A DNA stretch of 17,778 nucleotides. It comes from JADCCX01 sp031431475. GTDB lineage: Bacteria; Pseudomonadota; Alphaproteobacteria; Rhizobiales; Beijerinckiaceae. Below the pieces are notes generated by a model. It saw only the letters and a program-made list of their open reading frames with translations. It was not told the origin of the DNA and did not search any database. Made by a program: the position numbers and the translations under genes. The stretch covers positions 1 to 17,778 of the forward strand of contig JANPDL010000028.1 in the NCBI GenBank assembly GCA_031431475.1. Reading direction: 5' to 3'. Below, piece by piece: positions 1 through 7,507 of this stretch (positions within the stretch are counted from its first letter, which is position 1; each line of letters begins with the position of its first letter).

Positions 1-1018
1 CGCGCTCACCACATGGACCCGCGAGAAGGGCAGCTGGGTCTGCAGGGCTGGTCCGATCACGCCGGTCGAAGATGGCGAAGAAGCGGATTACGAGGCTTGC
101 GTGCTGGGCCTGCGCGACTATGTCGACAAGAACCGCTTTCCTGGTGTTGTGCTCGGGCTGTCCGGCGGCATCGATTCCGCGATCTGTACGGCGATGGCGG
201 TGGATGCATTGGGCGCCGACCGCGTGCATTGCGTGATGATGCCTTATCTCTACACGTCAGGGGAAAGCCTTGCCGATGCCAAAGGCGTCGCCGATGCCAC
301 AGGTGTGCGTTACGATATTGTGCCAATCAAAACGGCGGTGGAAGGGCTGGAGAGCACACTGGCACCTGTTTTCGCCGGCCGTGAGCGCGATATCACCGAG
401 GAAAACCTGCAAAGCCGCGTGCGTGGCACCATCCTCATGTCGATCTCCAACAAGTTCGGACCCATGGTGCTGACAACGGGCAACAAGTCCGAAATGTCGG
501 TGGGCTATTGCACGCTCTATGGCGACATGAACGGCGGCTTCAATCCGATCAAGGACCTCTACAAGATGGAGGTCTTCCGGCTGTGCGCGCTGCGCAACCG
601 CTGGAAACCCGCCTGGGCCAAGGGGCCGGATGGCGTTGTGATCCCGCAGAACATCCTCGTGAAGCCGCCATCCGCAGAACTCCGCGAGAACCAGAAGGAT
701 CAGGATTCGCTCCCTGAATACGATGTGCTGGATGCCATTCTTGAGCGGCTGGTGGAGCGCGAGATGCGCGTCAGCGATATCGTGGCCGAGGGTTATGACC
801 TTGAGATCGTGCGCAAGGTCGAGCGCCTGCTTTACATCGCGGAATACAAGCGGCGGCAATCCGCGCCGGGTGTCAAGGTGACCAACAAAGCCTTCGGCCG
901 CGAGCGGCGATATCCCATCGTCAACCGCTTCCGCGATCCCGGAACCGGGGCCTATGCGCCGGACAAGACAATTGCGCCGGAGGTGGTGCGGGCGCAAACT
1001 GATGTGGTTGATTTCTGA
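1..1018 (+). CDS. nadE: NAD+ synthase, glutamine-dependent (C-terminal part, 5' end outside window)
   Basis: The enzyme makes NAD+ from deamido-NAD+, ATP and glutamine-derived ammonia, the last cytosolic step of NAD biosynthesis. The frame is open from the window edge (first whole codon at position 2) to the TGA at 1016-1018, giving about 338 visible codons. The PP-loop ATP-pyrophosphatase motif SGGIDS lies at 161-178, and the later segments TTGNKSE (about 474-494) and PPSAELR are typical of the NAD synthase domain. Glutamine-hydrolysing forms are usually about 550-680 residues with an N-terminal CN-hydrolase (glutaminase) domain. That domain would lie upstream of the window, so I infer rather than see it. 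The residues before GLRDYV look like the interdomain linker. No terminator with a T-run follows; the next gene starts 87 nt later on the same strand. Confidence 0.95.
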   Translation, partial: ALTTWTREKGSWVCRAGPITPVEDGEEADYEACVLGLRDYVDKNRFPGVVLGLSGGIDSAICTAMAVDALGADRVHCVMMPYLYTSGESLADAKGVADATGVRYDIVPIKTAVEGLESTLAPVFAGRERDITEENLQSRVRGTILMSISNKFGPMVLTTGNKSEMSVGYCTLYGDMNGGFNPIKDLYKMEVFRLCALRNRWKPAWAKGPDGVVIPQNILVKPPSAELRENQKDQDSLPEYDVLDAILERLVEREMRVSDIVAEGYDLEIVRKVERLLYIAEYKRRQSAPGVKVTNKAFGRERRYPIVNRFRDPGTGAYAPDKTIAPEVVRAQTDVVDF

Positions 1019-1105
1019 GGGGACGGCTCGCGAGAGCGCACCCGCGCGAAATTTCCCCTGACGGCTGCAAGACTGGTGCGTCATTCACGCCAAAGGAGAA
1101 ACCCG

Positions 1106-1381
1106 ATGATCCCGAAACTCACCCTCATGGCCGCCGCACTCGTGCTGAGCGCATCGGTTGCTTCGGCGCAGAGTTGCATGGTCAGTGATCCAACCGGCAC
1201 GCCATTGAACGTCCGGGCCAAACCAGGCGGAACCATCCTTGGCACCTTGCGCAACGGCAGCAATGTCACGCTGATCGACACGATCGACGACAGCCGTGGG
1301 CGCCGCTGGGCGGAGGTTTCGGCGCGCGGCTATGGCCAGAGTGTCTGGGTGTTCCGCGAGTTCGTGAGCTGCCGGAACTGA
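1106..1381 (+). CDS. Small secreted bacterial SH3-domain protein
   Basis: This is a 91-residue protein. The start at 1106 is chosen because AAAGGAG lies 8-14 nt upstream and because the N-terminus then reads as a signal peptide: MIPK, a hydrophobic stretch, and a cleavage-like ASA-QS near residue 22. An upstream in-frame ATG at 1076 would add ten charged residues and spoil this. The mature part contains LNVRAKPGGTILGTLRNG and WVFREFV, the usual start and end of a bacterial SH3 (SH3_3/YgiM-type) fold. Such domains often bind peptidoglycan or proteins in the periplasm; the ligand here is unknown. Two cysteines (in SCM and SCRN) flank the domain and could form a disulfide. It is on its own between nadE and the substrate-binding protein. 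Confidence 0.8.
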   Translation: MIPKLTLMAAALVLSASVASAQSCMVSDPTGTPLNVRAKPGGTILGTLRNGSNVTLIDTIDDSRGRRWAEVSARGYGQSVWVFREFVSCRN

Positions 1382-1486
1382 TCCGGGGCATTCTCCCTCG
1401 CTTGCCTTTTCACATCTGCTGTCACAAACCAGTCGCTGACCGGATGCAAGTAATCCGTCAATTCAGGTTGAGACGATGGGGAGTGT

Positions 1487-2500
1487 GTGGTGACGGTAAG
1501 CCGCCGCAGAGCGATGACGATAGGAATGGCTGCTGGCAGTCTCGCGGTTTTGGCAGTTTCAACGTCAGGCCTGAAGGCGCAATCCGTTTCGGGCAAGCTG
1601 GTGCTTTACACCTCGCAGCCCGACCGTGATGCACAGCAGACGATCAACGGTTTCAAGGCCTTGCATCCTGGCGTCGATGTCGAGGTCTTCCGCTCCGGCA
1701 CCACCGAGGTAATGGCGAAACTCTCGGCGGAAATCGCGGGCGGCCAGCCGCGCCCCGATGTGTTGCTGATCGCGGATGCCGTCAGCATGGAATTGCTCAA
1801 GGTGGACAACCGGCTGGAGAGGCACGAGACCAAGGCCATCGAAGGCCTCAACCGCGCGGCGTACGACGCGGATTTCACCTATTTCGGCACCAAACTGATC
1901 ACGACAGGCATTATCTACAACAAGGGTGCAAAGCTCCAGCCAACGTCCTGGGCCGATCTGATGAAGCCCGAGATGAAGGGGCAAATCTCGATGGCGAGCC
2001 CGCTCTATTCCGGAGCGGCTGCGATCAAGCTCGGCGCGGTCACCGCGAGGCCTGATCTCGGCTGGAAATTCGTGGAGGGCCTCAAGGCCAACGATGCCTC
2101 CGCCGTTCGCGGCAATGGCGCTGTGCTGCGTGCGGTCGCTACGGGCGAGAAGGCATACGGCATCATCGTCGATTTCATGGCTTACAATGCCAAGGCACAA
2201 GGTTCACCGGTGGAATTCGTGTTCCCCAAAGAGGGCGTCACTGCCGTCACCGAGCCGGTCGCTATTCTCAAGACGGCCAAGAATATGGGTGCTGCGAAAG
2301 CGTTCGTGGATTTCCTGCTGTCCGATGCTGGCCAGAAACTGGCGCTTTCGCAGGGCTATCTTCCTGCTCGCGCCAGCGTGGGTCAGCCCGCCTGGCTTCC
2401 GGCGGGGACCACGATCACCATCATGGACTTCGATATGAAGGCCCTGATGGCGACGACAGAAGCCGACAAGAAGCGCTTTGCCGCGATGTTTGGCGGATAG
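1487..2500 (+). CDS. ABC transporter substrate-binding protein, iron(III)/FbpA-like, with Tat-like signal
   Basis: This 337-residue periplasmic binding protein resembles the FbpA/FutA (extracellular solute-binding family 1/6) group. It opens the mature part with KLVLYTSQPDRDAQQ, then FKALHPGVDVEVFRSGTTEVMAKL, PRPDVLLIADAVS and a late EPVAILKTAKNMGAAKAFVDFLLSDAGQ block. The N-terminus SRRRAMTIG followed by a hydrophobic stretch and LKAQS looks like a twin-arginine signal, suggesting export of a folded protein. The chosen start is GTG at 1487, preceded by a weak GGGGAG; an ATG at 1514 would remove the twin arginines. The ligand could be ferric iron, but family members also bind thiamine, phosphonates or polyamines. 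No permease or ATPase gene is adjacent. A strong hairpin follows the stop codon. Confidence 0.85.
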   Translation: MVTVSRRRAMTIGMAAGSLAVLAVSTSGLKAQSVSGKLVLYTSQPDRDAQQTINGFKALHPGVDVEVFRSGTTEVMAKLSAEIAGGQPRPDVLLIADAVSMELLKVDNRLERHETKAIEGLNRAAYDADFTYFGTKLITTGIIYNKGAKLQPTSWADLMKPEMKGQISMASPLYSGAAAIKLGAVTARPDLGWKFVEGLKANDASAVRGNGAVLRAVATGEKAYGIIVDFMAYNAKAQGSPVEFVFPKEGVTAVTEPVAILKTAKNMGAAKAFVDFLLSDAGQKLALSQGYLPARASVGQPAWLPAGTTITIMDFDMKALMATTEADKKRFAAMFGG

Positions 2501-2513
2501 ACCATAAAATGAA

Positions 2514-2552
2514 GGCCCCGCCGAAGCGGGGCCAAGTCATCTTTTCTTGTTT
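2514..2552. terminator. Rho-independent terminator, probably bidirectional
   Basis: A perfect 8-bp stem (GGCCCCGC / GCGGGGCC, 2514-2521 with 2526-2533) closes a CGAA tetraloop. It is followed on the + strand by a T-rich run at 2539-2552. Reading the - strand, the same hairpin is followed by TTCATTTTAT. It therefore can end both the substrate-binding protein gene (+) and the secreted-protein gene (-), which converge here. Confidence 0.8.
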
Positions 2553-2586
2553 AGGGGAGCGGATCAGTGCTCCCATCCTTGCGCAG

Positions 2587-2618
2587 GATGACTTGCAGGC
2601 CTGATGACTTGCAGGCCT
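2587..2618. repeat. Tandem duplication of a 16-bp unit
   Basis: The unit GATGACTTGCAGGCCT occurs twice head to tail (2587-2602 and 2603-2618) with no mismatch. It lies just outside the stop codon of the - strand gene at 2621, so it does not alter a protein. It looks like a recent slippage duplication. Confidence 0.85.
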
Positions 2619-2620
2619 GA

Positions 2621-3052
2621 TTACTGGCAGACCCGAACACGACGGATCACGACGGTGTCGTAATCCACAACCTGGCGCACTTTCTTGAAGTAGCAGGTCG
2701 GCTGGTAGCTTTCGTAGGCAGGCTGATAGTTCTCATAGGCCGGCTGGTAATACGACGGCTGTGAATAGCCGTGGTTGTATGCCGGTGCGTAACCATAGCC
2801 ATACGATGGTGCCGCATAGGCCGGGCGGGTTGCACCAGCGATCAATGCGCCAGCAGCGATGCCGCCGATGATGCCAGCAGCAACCGCAGCGCCGCGATTG
2901 GGGCGATAACCGCCGCCGTAGCCATAGCCGTGCCGGGGGCGCCACTGGGCCTCAGCCGAACTGGCCGACATGACGGACACACCGGCGGAAACAGTGGTGA
3001 GCGCGAGAGCTCCGATAAGGGCCTTCTTCACGCGAGAAACAGGTTTGGACAT
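2621..3052 (-). CDS. Secreted Tyr/Gly-rich protein with glycine zipper and YQPAYE repeats
   Basis: This is a 143-residue protein of unknown function. The start at 3052 is preferred over the ATG at 3058 because the GGGAG ribosome site is 6 nt from the former and touches the latter. An N-terminal signal peptide ends in AEA-QW near residue 36. A low-complexity GYGYGGG stretch follows, then a glycine-zipper hydrophobic segment (about residues 55-75, AAGIIGGIAAGALIAGA). Next come Pro/Tyr-rich heptads (YQPAYEN, YQPAYES, YQP at about residues 102-118). A C-terminal module with cysteines about 22 residues apart (CYFKK...RVRVCQ) ends the protein and could carry a disulfide. This architecture is common in small alphaproteobacterial envelope proteins. 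Membrane or outer-membrane association is an inference. Confidence 0.75.
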   Translation of the reverse strand: MSKPVSRVKKALIGALALTTVSAGVSVMSASSAEAQWRPRHGYGYGGGYRPNRGAAVAAGIIGGIAAGALIAGATRPAYAAPSYGYGYAPAYNHGYSQPSYYQPAYENYQPAYESYQPTCYFKKVRQVVDYDTVVIRRVRVCQ

Positions 3053-3177
3053 GATCATCTCCCTTCAGATCCGGCAGCCAGCAGAGCCAACATTTGTGGT
3101 CCCGGTATGGCAACTGTTCTAGTCTGGCACACCTGACAGCAATCTGAACACGATGTGCAGGAATCCTGCCGTTCCAT

Positions 3178-4356
3178 TCATCCGTGTGGCAAACAGGTGT
3201 TCTGGAGCCTTTGACCCAGCGATATCAGTTGGTTTTCATCGGCATTGGCAAATGCCACGCGCAGCCACCGCTCCTGATGTGGCCCGAAGTAGTTGCCGGG
3301 AAGCGCCAGAATTCCGTGCTCAACCGCCAGATCACGAGCGAATGAACCAGCGTCAACCACGTTTTCCGGCGGTTTCACATAGGCGAAATATGCGCCCACC
3401 GATCCGACTTGCCACGCATTCAAAGGCTGCATTGCTGCGCTGAAGGCAGCGGCGCGCTGCGCAATCAGGACGCGGTTGGCCTCACGCCAAGCCAATGTTG
3501 CGTGCATGACCTTGCCCACTGCAATCTGGCCGATCCGGGGCGGACAGATCTGGATTGTGTCCAGAACCTTCGCCAGCTCAGGCATCAGCCGCTGTGGCGC
3601 ACTGATCGCGCCGAGGCGATATCCAGGCAGGCAATAAGCTTTGGAGAAGCTGTAGAGTTGCAGGACATGGTCAGGAATGCCTGTTGCGAACAGATCATGC
3701 GGCTTGTCTTGCGCCAGAGGCAGGAAATCCCGGTAGGTTTCATCGAGAATGAGCCAGAGGCCGCGCCGCTCCACCAGATCAGACAATGCGCGGATCACCT
3801 GCGGCGGATACACAGCACCGGTCGGGTTGTTCGGTGTCACCAGAACCAGCGCCTTTGTTCTGGGCGTGATCAGCGTTGCGGCCTCAGCGGGATCAGGCAC
3901 GAAGCCGTTTTCTGGGTGACAGGGCAGGGGGATCGTCTCGATTCCGAGCATGTCCAGTGCCATCTTGTGGTTGAAATACCAGGGATAGGGCAAAATCACC
4001 GCATCGCCCGCGCGCGCTACCGCCAAGATCGCCATCAGGAATGCCTGATTGCAGCCGCTGACGATGACGCTGTCTTCGGGTTTGAAACGTCCGCCATAGG
4101 CCCGGCTAAGGTCATCTGCATAGGCCACACGCAACGCATCCTCACCGCGGATTGGACCATATTTCGCCGTGGCAGGATCGGTGGCTGCTTCCGCCAATGC
4201 CCGCAGCAGTACATCCGGCGGAGCATGGCCGGGTGCGGCCTGCGACAGGTCGATCACCGGACCCTTGCTGCCGTCATAAGCGGCAAGCCAGCCCTTGGCT
4301 TCGGGAATCGGTGGTGTTCCCGTATCAACCAGCAGCGGATTCGCCGTCGGCAGCAT
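3178..4356 (-). CDS. Class I/II pyridoxal-phosphate aminotransferase
   Basis: This is a 392-residue fold-type I PLP enzyme of the aspartate aminotransferase superfamily. The PLP-binding landmarks are all present: NNPTG at residues 176-180, DETY at 205-208 (the Asp that contacts the pyridine nitrogen), and SFSKAYCLPGYRLG with the Schiff-base lysine at 239. A late WLRVAFAN holds the substrate-carboxylate arginine. The catalytic set is complete, so it should be active, but the amino-acid substrate cannot be read from the sequence. It starts 2 nt after the stop codon of the upstream phosphatase gene, so the two are almost certainly cotranscribed and translationally coupled. Confidence 0.9.
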   Translation of the reverse strand: MLPTANPLLVDTGTPPIPEAKGWLAAYDGSKGPVIDLSQAAPGHAPPDVLLRALAEAATDPATAKYGPIRGEDALRVAYADDLSRAYGGRFKPEDSVIVSGCNQAFLMAILAVARAGDAVILPYPWYFNHKMALDMLGIETIPLPCHPENGFVPDPAEAATLITPRTKALVLVTPNNPTGAVYPPQVIRALSDLVERRGLWLILDETYRDFLPLAQDKPHDLFATGIPDHVLQLYSFSKAYCLPGYRLGAISAPQRLMPELAKVLDTIQICPPRIGQIAVGKVMHATLAWREANRVLIAQRAAAFSAAMQPLNAWQVGSVGAYFAYVKPPENVVDAGSFARDLAVEHGILALPGNYFGPHQERWLRVAFANADENQLISLGQRLQNTCLPHG

Positions 4357-4358
4357 GC

Positions 4359-5039
4359 TCAGCCTGAAACCTTAAGAAGCCCGTGCACAGCGGCGTCCAG
4401 ATCATCGAAATGATCGATCACCGCATCCGCACCGAGATCGCGCACATGGATATTGGTGTAGCCGAACGTCACGCCGACAACCGGTATCTGCGCATTCTTC
4501 GCCGTATCGATATCGGTCTTCGAGTCACCGATCATGACGGCTCGCGCCGGATCGCCCGCAGCCCGTATGATCGTTTCTGTAAGGTGCCGCGCATCGGGCT
4601 TGAACACATCGAACGTGTCCTTGCCCGAAATGAATGCGAAGCGGTCGCTGATGCCGAGCACCTTCAGCAGTTCGAGCGCATGGCGTTCCAGCTTGTTGGT
4701 GCAAACCGCGAGACGAAAACCTTGCGCCGCCAGCCGGTCCAGTGACGCAATCACACCCGGAAACAGCACGGTATGGATCGCGATATGGTCGTGATAATAA
4801 TCGAGAAAGAAGGCATAGAGCTCCTGCAGCCGCGCGTCGGACAAAGGCGTGTTCGATGTCGCGAATCCGCGTTCGATCAGCGGTTTCGCTCCAGCACCGA
4901 TCAGATCACGCGCTTTCTCGAAGGGCAGGGGTGCCATTTTCTCCCGCTCCAGAATCACATTGAGCGTGGCGATCAGGTCCTGCGCGGTATCGGCAAGGGT
5001 GCCGTCGAGATCAAACACAACGATAGGAGGTGCGGTCAT
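4359..5039 (-). CDS. gph: HAD-superfamily phosphatase, phosphoglycolate phosphatase-like
   Basis: This 226-residue HAD subfamily IA hydrolase is probably a 2-phosphoglycolate phosphatase. Motif I is VVFDLDGTLADT near the N-terminus (nucleophile and acid/base Asp). A helical cap follows. Motif II is VCTNK, motif III has the lysine of FKPDA, and motif IV is MIGDSKTDI. The family usually begins a few residues before motif I, so I take MTAPPIV at 5039 as the start. A longer frame back to 5093 adds 18 residues of unconvincing sequence. HAD phosphatases are promiscuous, so the substrate is only likely. It is the first gene of a two-gene unit with the aminotransferase. Confidence 0.85.
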   Translation of the reverse strand: MTAPPIVVFDLDGTLADTAQDLIATLNVILEREKMAPLPFEKARDLIGAGAKPLIERGFATSNTPLSDARLQELYAFFLDYYHDHIAIHTVLFPGVIASLDRLAAQGFRLAVCTNKLERHALELLKVLGISDRFAFISGKDTFDVFKPDARHLTETIIRAAGDPARAVMIGDSKTDIDTAKNAQIPVVGVTFGYTNIHVRDLGADAVIDHFDDLDAAVHGLLKVSG

Positions 5040-5175
5040 GGTCGTTCCGGAGCTTTGACCACTGCCGTGCCATGGCGGGCATGCAATGTCCATTCTCAGG
5101 CCATCAATCCGCCATCTTGCACGCCTGCATAAAATCCCTCAGAACAGTATTCTGAAATGAACAACGGGAGACGTC

Positions 5176-6075
5176 ATGCGTCTGGATGATGTCGGTCAAT
5201 CGGACAATATCGAGGATCGCCGTGGTTCGGGCGGCGGTGGCGGCATGATCAGCGGCGGCGGCCTTGGCATCGGCGGTATGATTGTTGCGGGTGCGTTGGC
5301 CTGGTTTCTGGGGATTGATCCCCGGATTGTCATGGGTGGAGCGGAACTAATCTCGCGCGGTGCAGGCAGCATCTCGCAAGGGAGTGGTGGAACAAAAGGC
5401 CCGGTCAAGGATGAACTCGGCAAGTTTGCATCCGGAGTACTTGAGGCCAACGAACGTGTCTGGAAAGAGATTCTGCCGCAGCAGGCGGGCCAGTTGACGC
5501 GCGGCGGTGATGGTATGCGCTACATTGAGCCAAATATGGTGCTCTACCAGGGCGGCACGCGCTCCGGTTGTGGCTCGGCGCAATCAGCCATGGGGCCGTT
5601 CTATTGCCCCAACGACAAGCGGGTCTATCTCGACACGTCGTTCTTCCAGGAGATGCAGACGAAGATGCGTGCAGGTGGTGATTTCGCCTTCGCTTATGTC
5701 ATCGCGCATGAGATCGGCCATCACATCCAGAACCAGCTTGGCATCCTGCCGCAGGTGCAGCAGCGCCAGCAGCAAGTGTCCAAGCGCGAGGCCAATGCGC
5801 TCTCCGTGCGCACGGAGCTCATGGCGGATTGCTTCGCCGGCGTCTGGGCGCATCACGCTCGCGACATGATCAAGCTGGATGAAGGCGATGTGCGAGAGGC
5901 GATGAACGCTGCACAGGCCATTGGTGACGACAAGCTGCAGAAACAGGCGCAGGGCTACGTGGTACCCGACAGCTTCACCCATGGCTCGTCCGAGCAGCGC
6001 ACGCGGTGGTTCATGCAGGGGTTGCGCGGCGGTCAGATCGGCCAGTGCAACACCTTTGCTGCCGGAGCGAGCTGA
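5176..6075 (+). CDS. Neutral zinc metallopeptidase (YpfJ/PF04228 family)
   Basis: This 299-residue protein belongs to the putative neutral zinc metallopeptidase family. The zincin motif HEIGHH is at residues 178-183, inside AYVIAHEIGHHIQNQLG. A downstream ELMADCFAGVWAHHA segment supplies the expected third zinc ligand region. The N-terminus is MRLDDVGQSDNIEDRR, followed by a Gly-rich linker and one hydrophobic segment (about residues 28-47), the usual layout of the family. It is therefore probably anchored in the inner membrane with a periplasmic catalytic domain. The ATG at 5176 is supported by GGGAG 5 nt upstream. The physiological substrate is unknown. The 3' end faces the DUF2336 gene with only 6 nt between stop codons. 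Confidence 0.9.
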   Translation: MRLDDVGQSDNIEDRRGSGGGGGMISGGGLGIGGMIVAGALAWFLGIDPRIVMGGAELISRGAGSISQGSGGTKGPVKDELGKFASGVLEANERVWKEILPQQAGQLTRGGDGMRYIEPNMVLYQGGTRSGCGSAQSAMGPFYCPNDKRVYLDTSFFQEMQTKMRAGGDFAFAYVIAHEIGHHIQNQLGILPQVQQRQQQVSKREANALSVRTELMADCFAGVWAHHARDMIKLDEGDVREAMNAAQAIGDDKLQKQAQGYVVPDSFTHGSSEQRTRWFMQGLRGGQIGQCNTFAAGAS

Positions 6076-6081
6076 GCAGCT

Positions 6082-7347
6082 TCAGGCTGCGAACCGGATC
6101 GTGTCGTCTGCTTCCTCGGCGACATCTGGTGCCAAGCCCTGATCAACCTTGTCCATATGCCGGATAAGGCTCTGCGCGGCTTCCACCGTGTAGCGCTGCG
6201 CAGTCGAGAAGGCACTGCGGGTTTCCTTCGCATCGCGGCAACCGCAGCGGCGGCGCATGGTCATCACCCCATCCATCGACGCCATATCGCCGTCCATTGC
6301 CCGGATCAGCACGGCTGTGCTGTGATCAAGCCTTCCCGACAGGATATTGAAAGCGCTGAGATGCCGGATCTCCAGCCTTGTTGCCATGAATGACGCAAGC
6401 TCCGCCACGCGCACATCGCGAGCCAGCACGCAGATCACCTCGTTGACGCTCATCTTGCCCTCGTCGAGCGTAGCCTGACAGGTATCGAGGCCCATCAGGG
6501 CATTGCCGTTGCGATAGGCCGCGACCAGATCGGAAGCTGCCTGCGTCAGCGCATTGCGTGCTTCCCGCTCGCCAAACGGATGCCCCGCCATCAGCGTTCT
6601 CGCCTTGGCATCGGGTGACAGGAACGGCAGCAGACGCTCGACGATGGGTTCGGGCAGATCAACCCTGGCGATCAGCGATTCCTTGATCATCCGGTCGCTT
6701 GGGGCGAGCTCTGCCAGCGTCGTCAAGCTGGATTTCGAGAAGCGTGCTGAGGGGTTTTCCAGCACGCGTTGCAAGATGTCGCGGTTGCCGCGCGCGATCA
6801 GCACATTGGTGATGCCATCCGGCAGGTCGGGCAGGCCTGCGATCTGCAACAGCTCAGACATGCTTGCCTTGCGGGCCAGCGTGATCGGATTCGCGGCATC
6901 TTCGACCGGATCGCGCTGTGCAGAACGGCGGTTTGTTAAAACGGGCTGTGTGGGCTGTTCCGGCTCAAGAGAGGGTGCGGGTTCCTTGAACGACACGGAC
7001 GAAGCCATGCTGGCGGCAAGATCGAGTTCGCAGCTTTCGGTTGCTGCCACCTGAACAATGCCGTCTGGCGCGTCTGTGCGCGCAGCCAATTCATGCGAGC
7101 CGCTGGCGACCATTGCTGCAAATGCGGGCAGCACATTCGCCATCATGCCCATCTCTGGCGCGAGTAACCGCAGGATTTCATTGTCGAGATCGGCCGCGAC
7201 ATTGGCCATCACCTCGTCAAACAGCACCTTGGTACTGGTTTCGGCATCGACGCCGAGTTTAAGAAACAGCGCGCAAAGCTGTCTCAGCACGATAGGTCCA
7301 CGTCCCGCCGGTCCATTCTGGATCAGCGCATCAAGGGCGGCCAACAT
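6082..7347 (-). CDS. DUF2336 domain protein
   Basis: This 421-residue protein matches the alphaproteobacterial DUF2336 family. It is an all-helical, HEAT-like repeat protein of unknown role. Recognisable segments include the LPDLPDGITNVLIARGNRDILQRVLENPSA region (about residues 170-205), where short repeats of the form 'eVl..LA.n....vl..lle' occur. The C-terminal part carries a Cys/Arg-rich stretch MRRRCGCRDAKE. A Pro/Glu-rich linker (about residues 120-140) separates an N-terminal helical block. No enzyme motif or signal peptide is visible, so it is probably cytoplasmic. The start at 7347 has only a weak AAGAA upstream. The gene is divergent from moaB. Confidence 0.75.
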   Translation of the reverse strand: MLAALDALIQNGPAGRGPIVLRQLCALFLKLGVDAETSTKVLFDEVMANVAADLDNEILRLLAPEMGMMANVLPAFAAMVASGSHELAARTDAPDGIVQVAATESCELDLAASMASSVSFKEPAPSLEPEQPTQPVLTNRRSAQRDPVEDAANPITLARKASMSELLQIAGLPDLPDGITNVLIARGNRDILQRVLENPSARFSKSSLTTLAELAPSDRMIKESLIARVDLPEPIVERLLPFLSPDAKARTLMAGHPFGEREARNALTQAASDLVAAYRNGNALMGLDTCQATLDEGKMSVNEVICVLARDVRVAELASFMATRLEIRHLSAFNILSGRLDHSTAVLIRAMDGDMASMDGVMTMRRRCGCRDAKETRSAFSTAQRYTVEAAQSLIRHMDKVDQGLAPDVAEEADDTIRFAA

Positions 7348-7405
7348 TTCTTGTTTCCACTTTTTTGCCTGTGCTTAAGCTTTGGCGGAGCAGCGTTAAC
7401 GGGCG

Positions 7406-7433
7406 TTGAAATGCATCGCATTTGAATCATTCT
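7406..7433 (+). promoter_or_regulatory. Candidate moaB promoter overlapping a palindrome
   Basis: TTGAAA at 7406-7411 and CATTCT at 7428-7433, 16 nt apart, could form a sigma-70 promoter for moaB. The stretch 7406-7426 is also an imperfect palindrome: TTGAAATGC, a 3-nt centre, then GCATTTGAA, with 8 of 9 positions pairing. An operator at this site could therefore block the -35 box. This is read by eye only. Confidence 0.3.
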
Positions 7434-7507
7434 GTTCACAAACATGCTTGCCGAAAGGTTGACGGATGCGCCCCGCGCCGCCAGATCAGCGGCAACGGGA
7501 GATTTCC

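Noticed and set aside
1018..1059. Inverted repeat AGGGGA...TCCCCT with an inner GCTC-GCGA-GAGC hairpin after nadE.
   Set aside because: It could fold, but there is no T-run and the outer arms are only 6 bp across a 30-nt gap; support is too weak for a terminator call.
3157..3169. Short palindrome GCAGGAATCCTGC just past the aminotransferase stop codon.
   Set aside because: The loop is too small and there is no T-run in either direction, so I do not call it a terminator.
3409..4413. A 334-codon open frame on the + strand opposite the aminotransferase.
   Set aside because: Antisense shadow with Arg/Gln/His-rich sequence and no domain; the aminotransferase motifs are complete.
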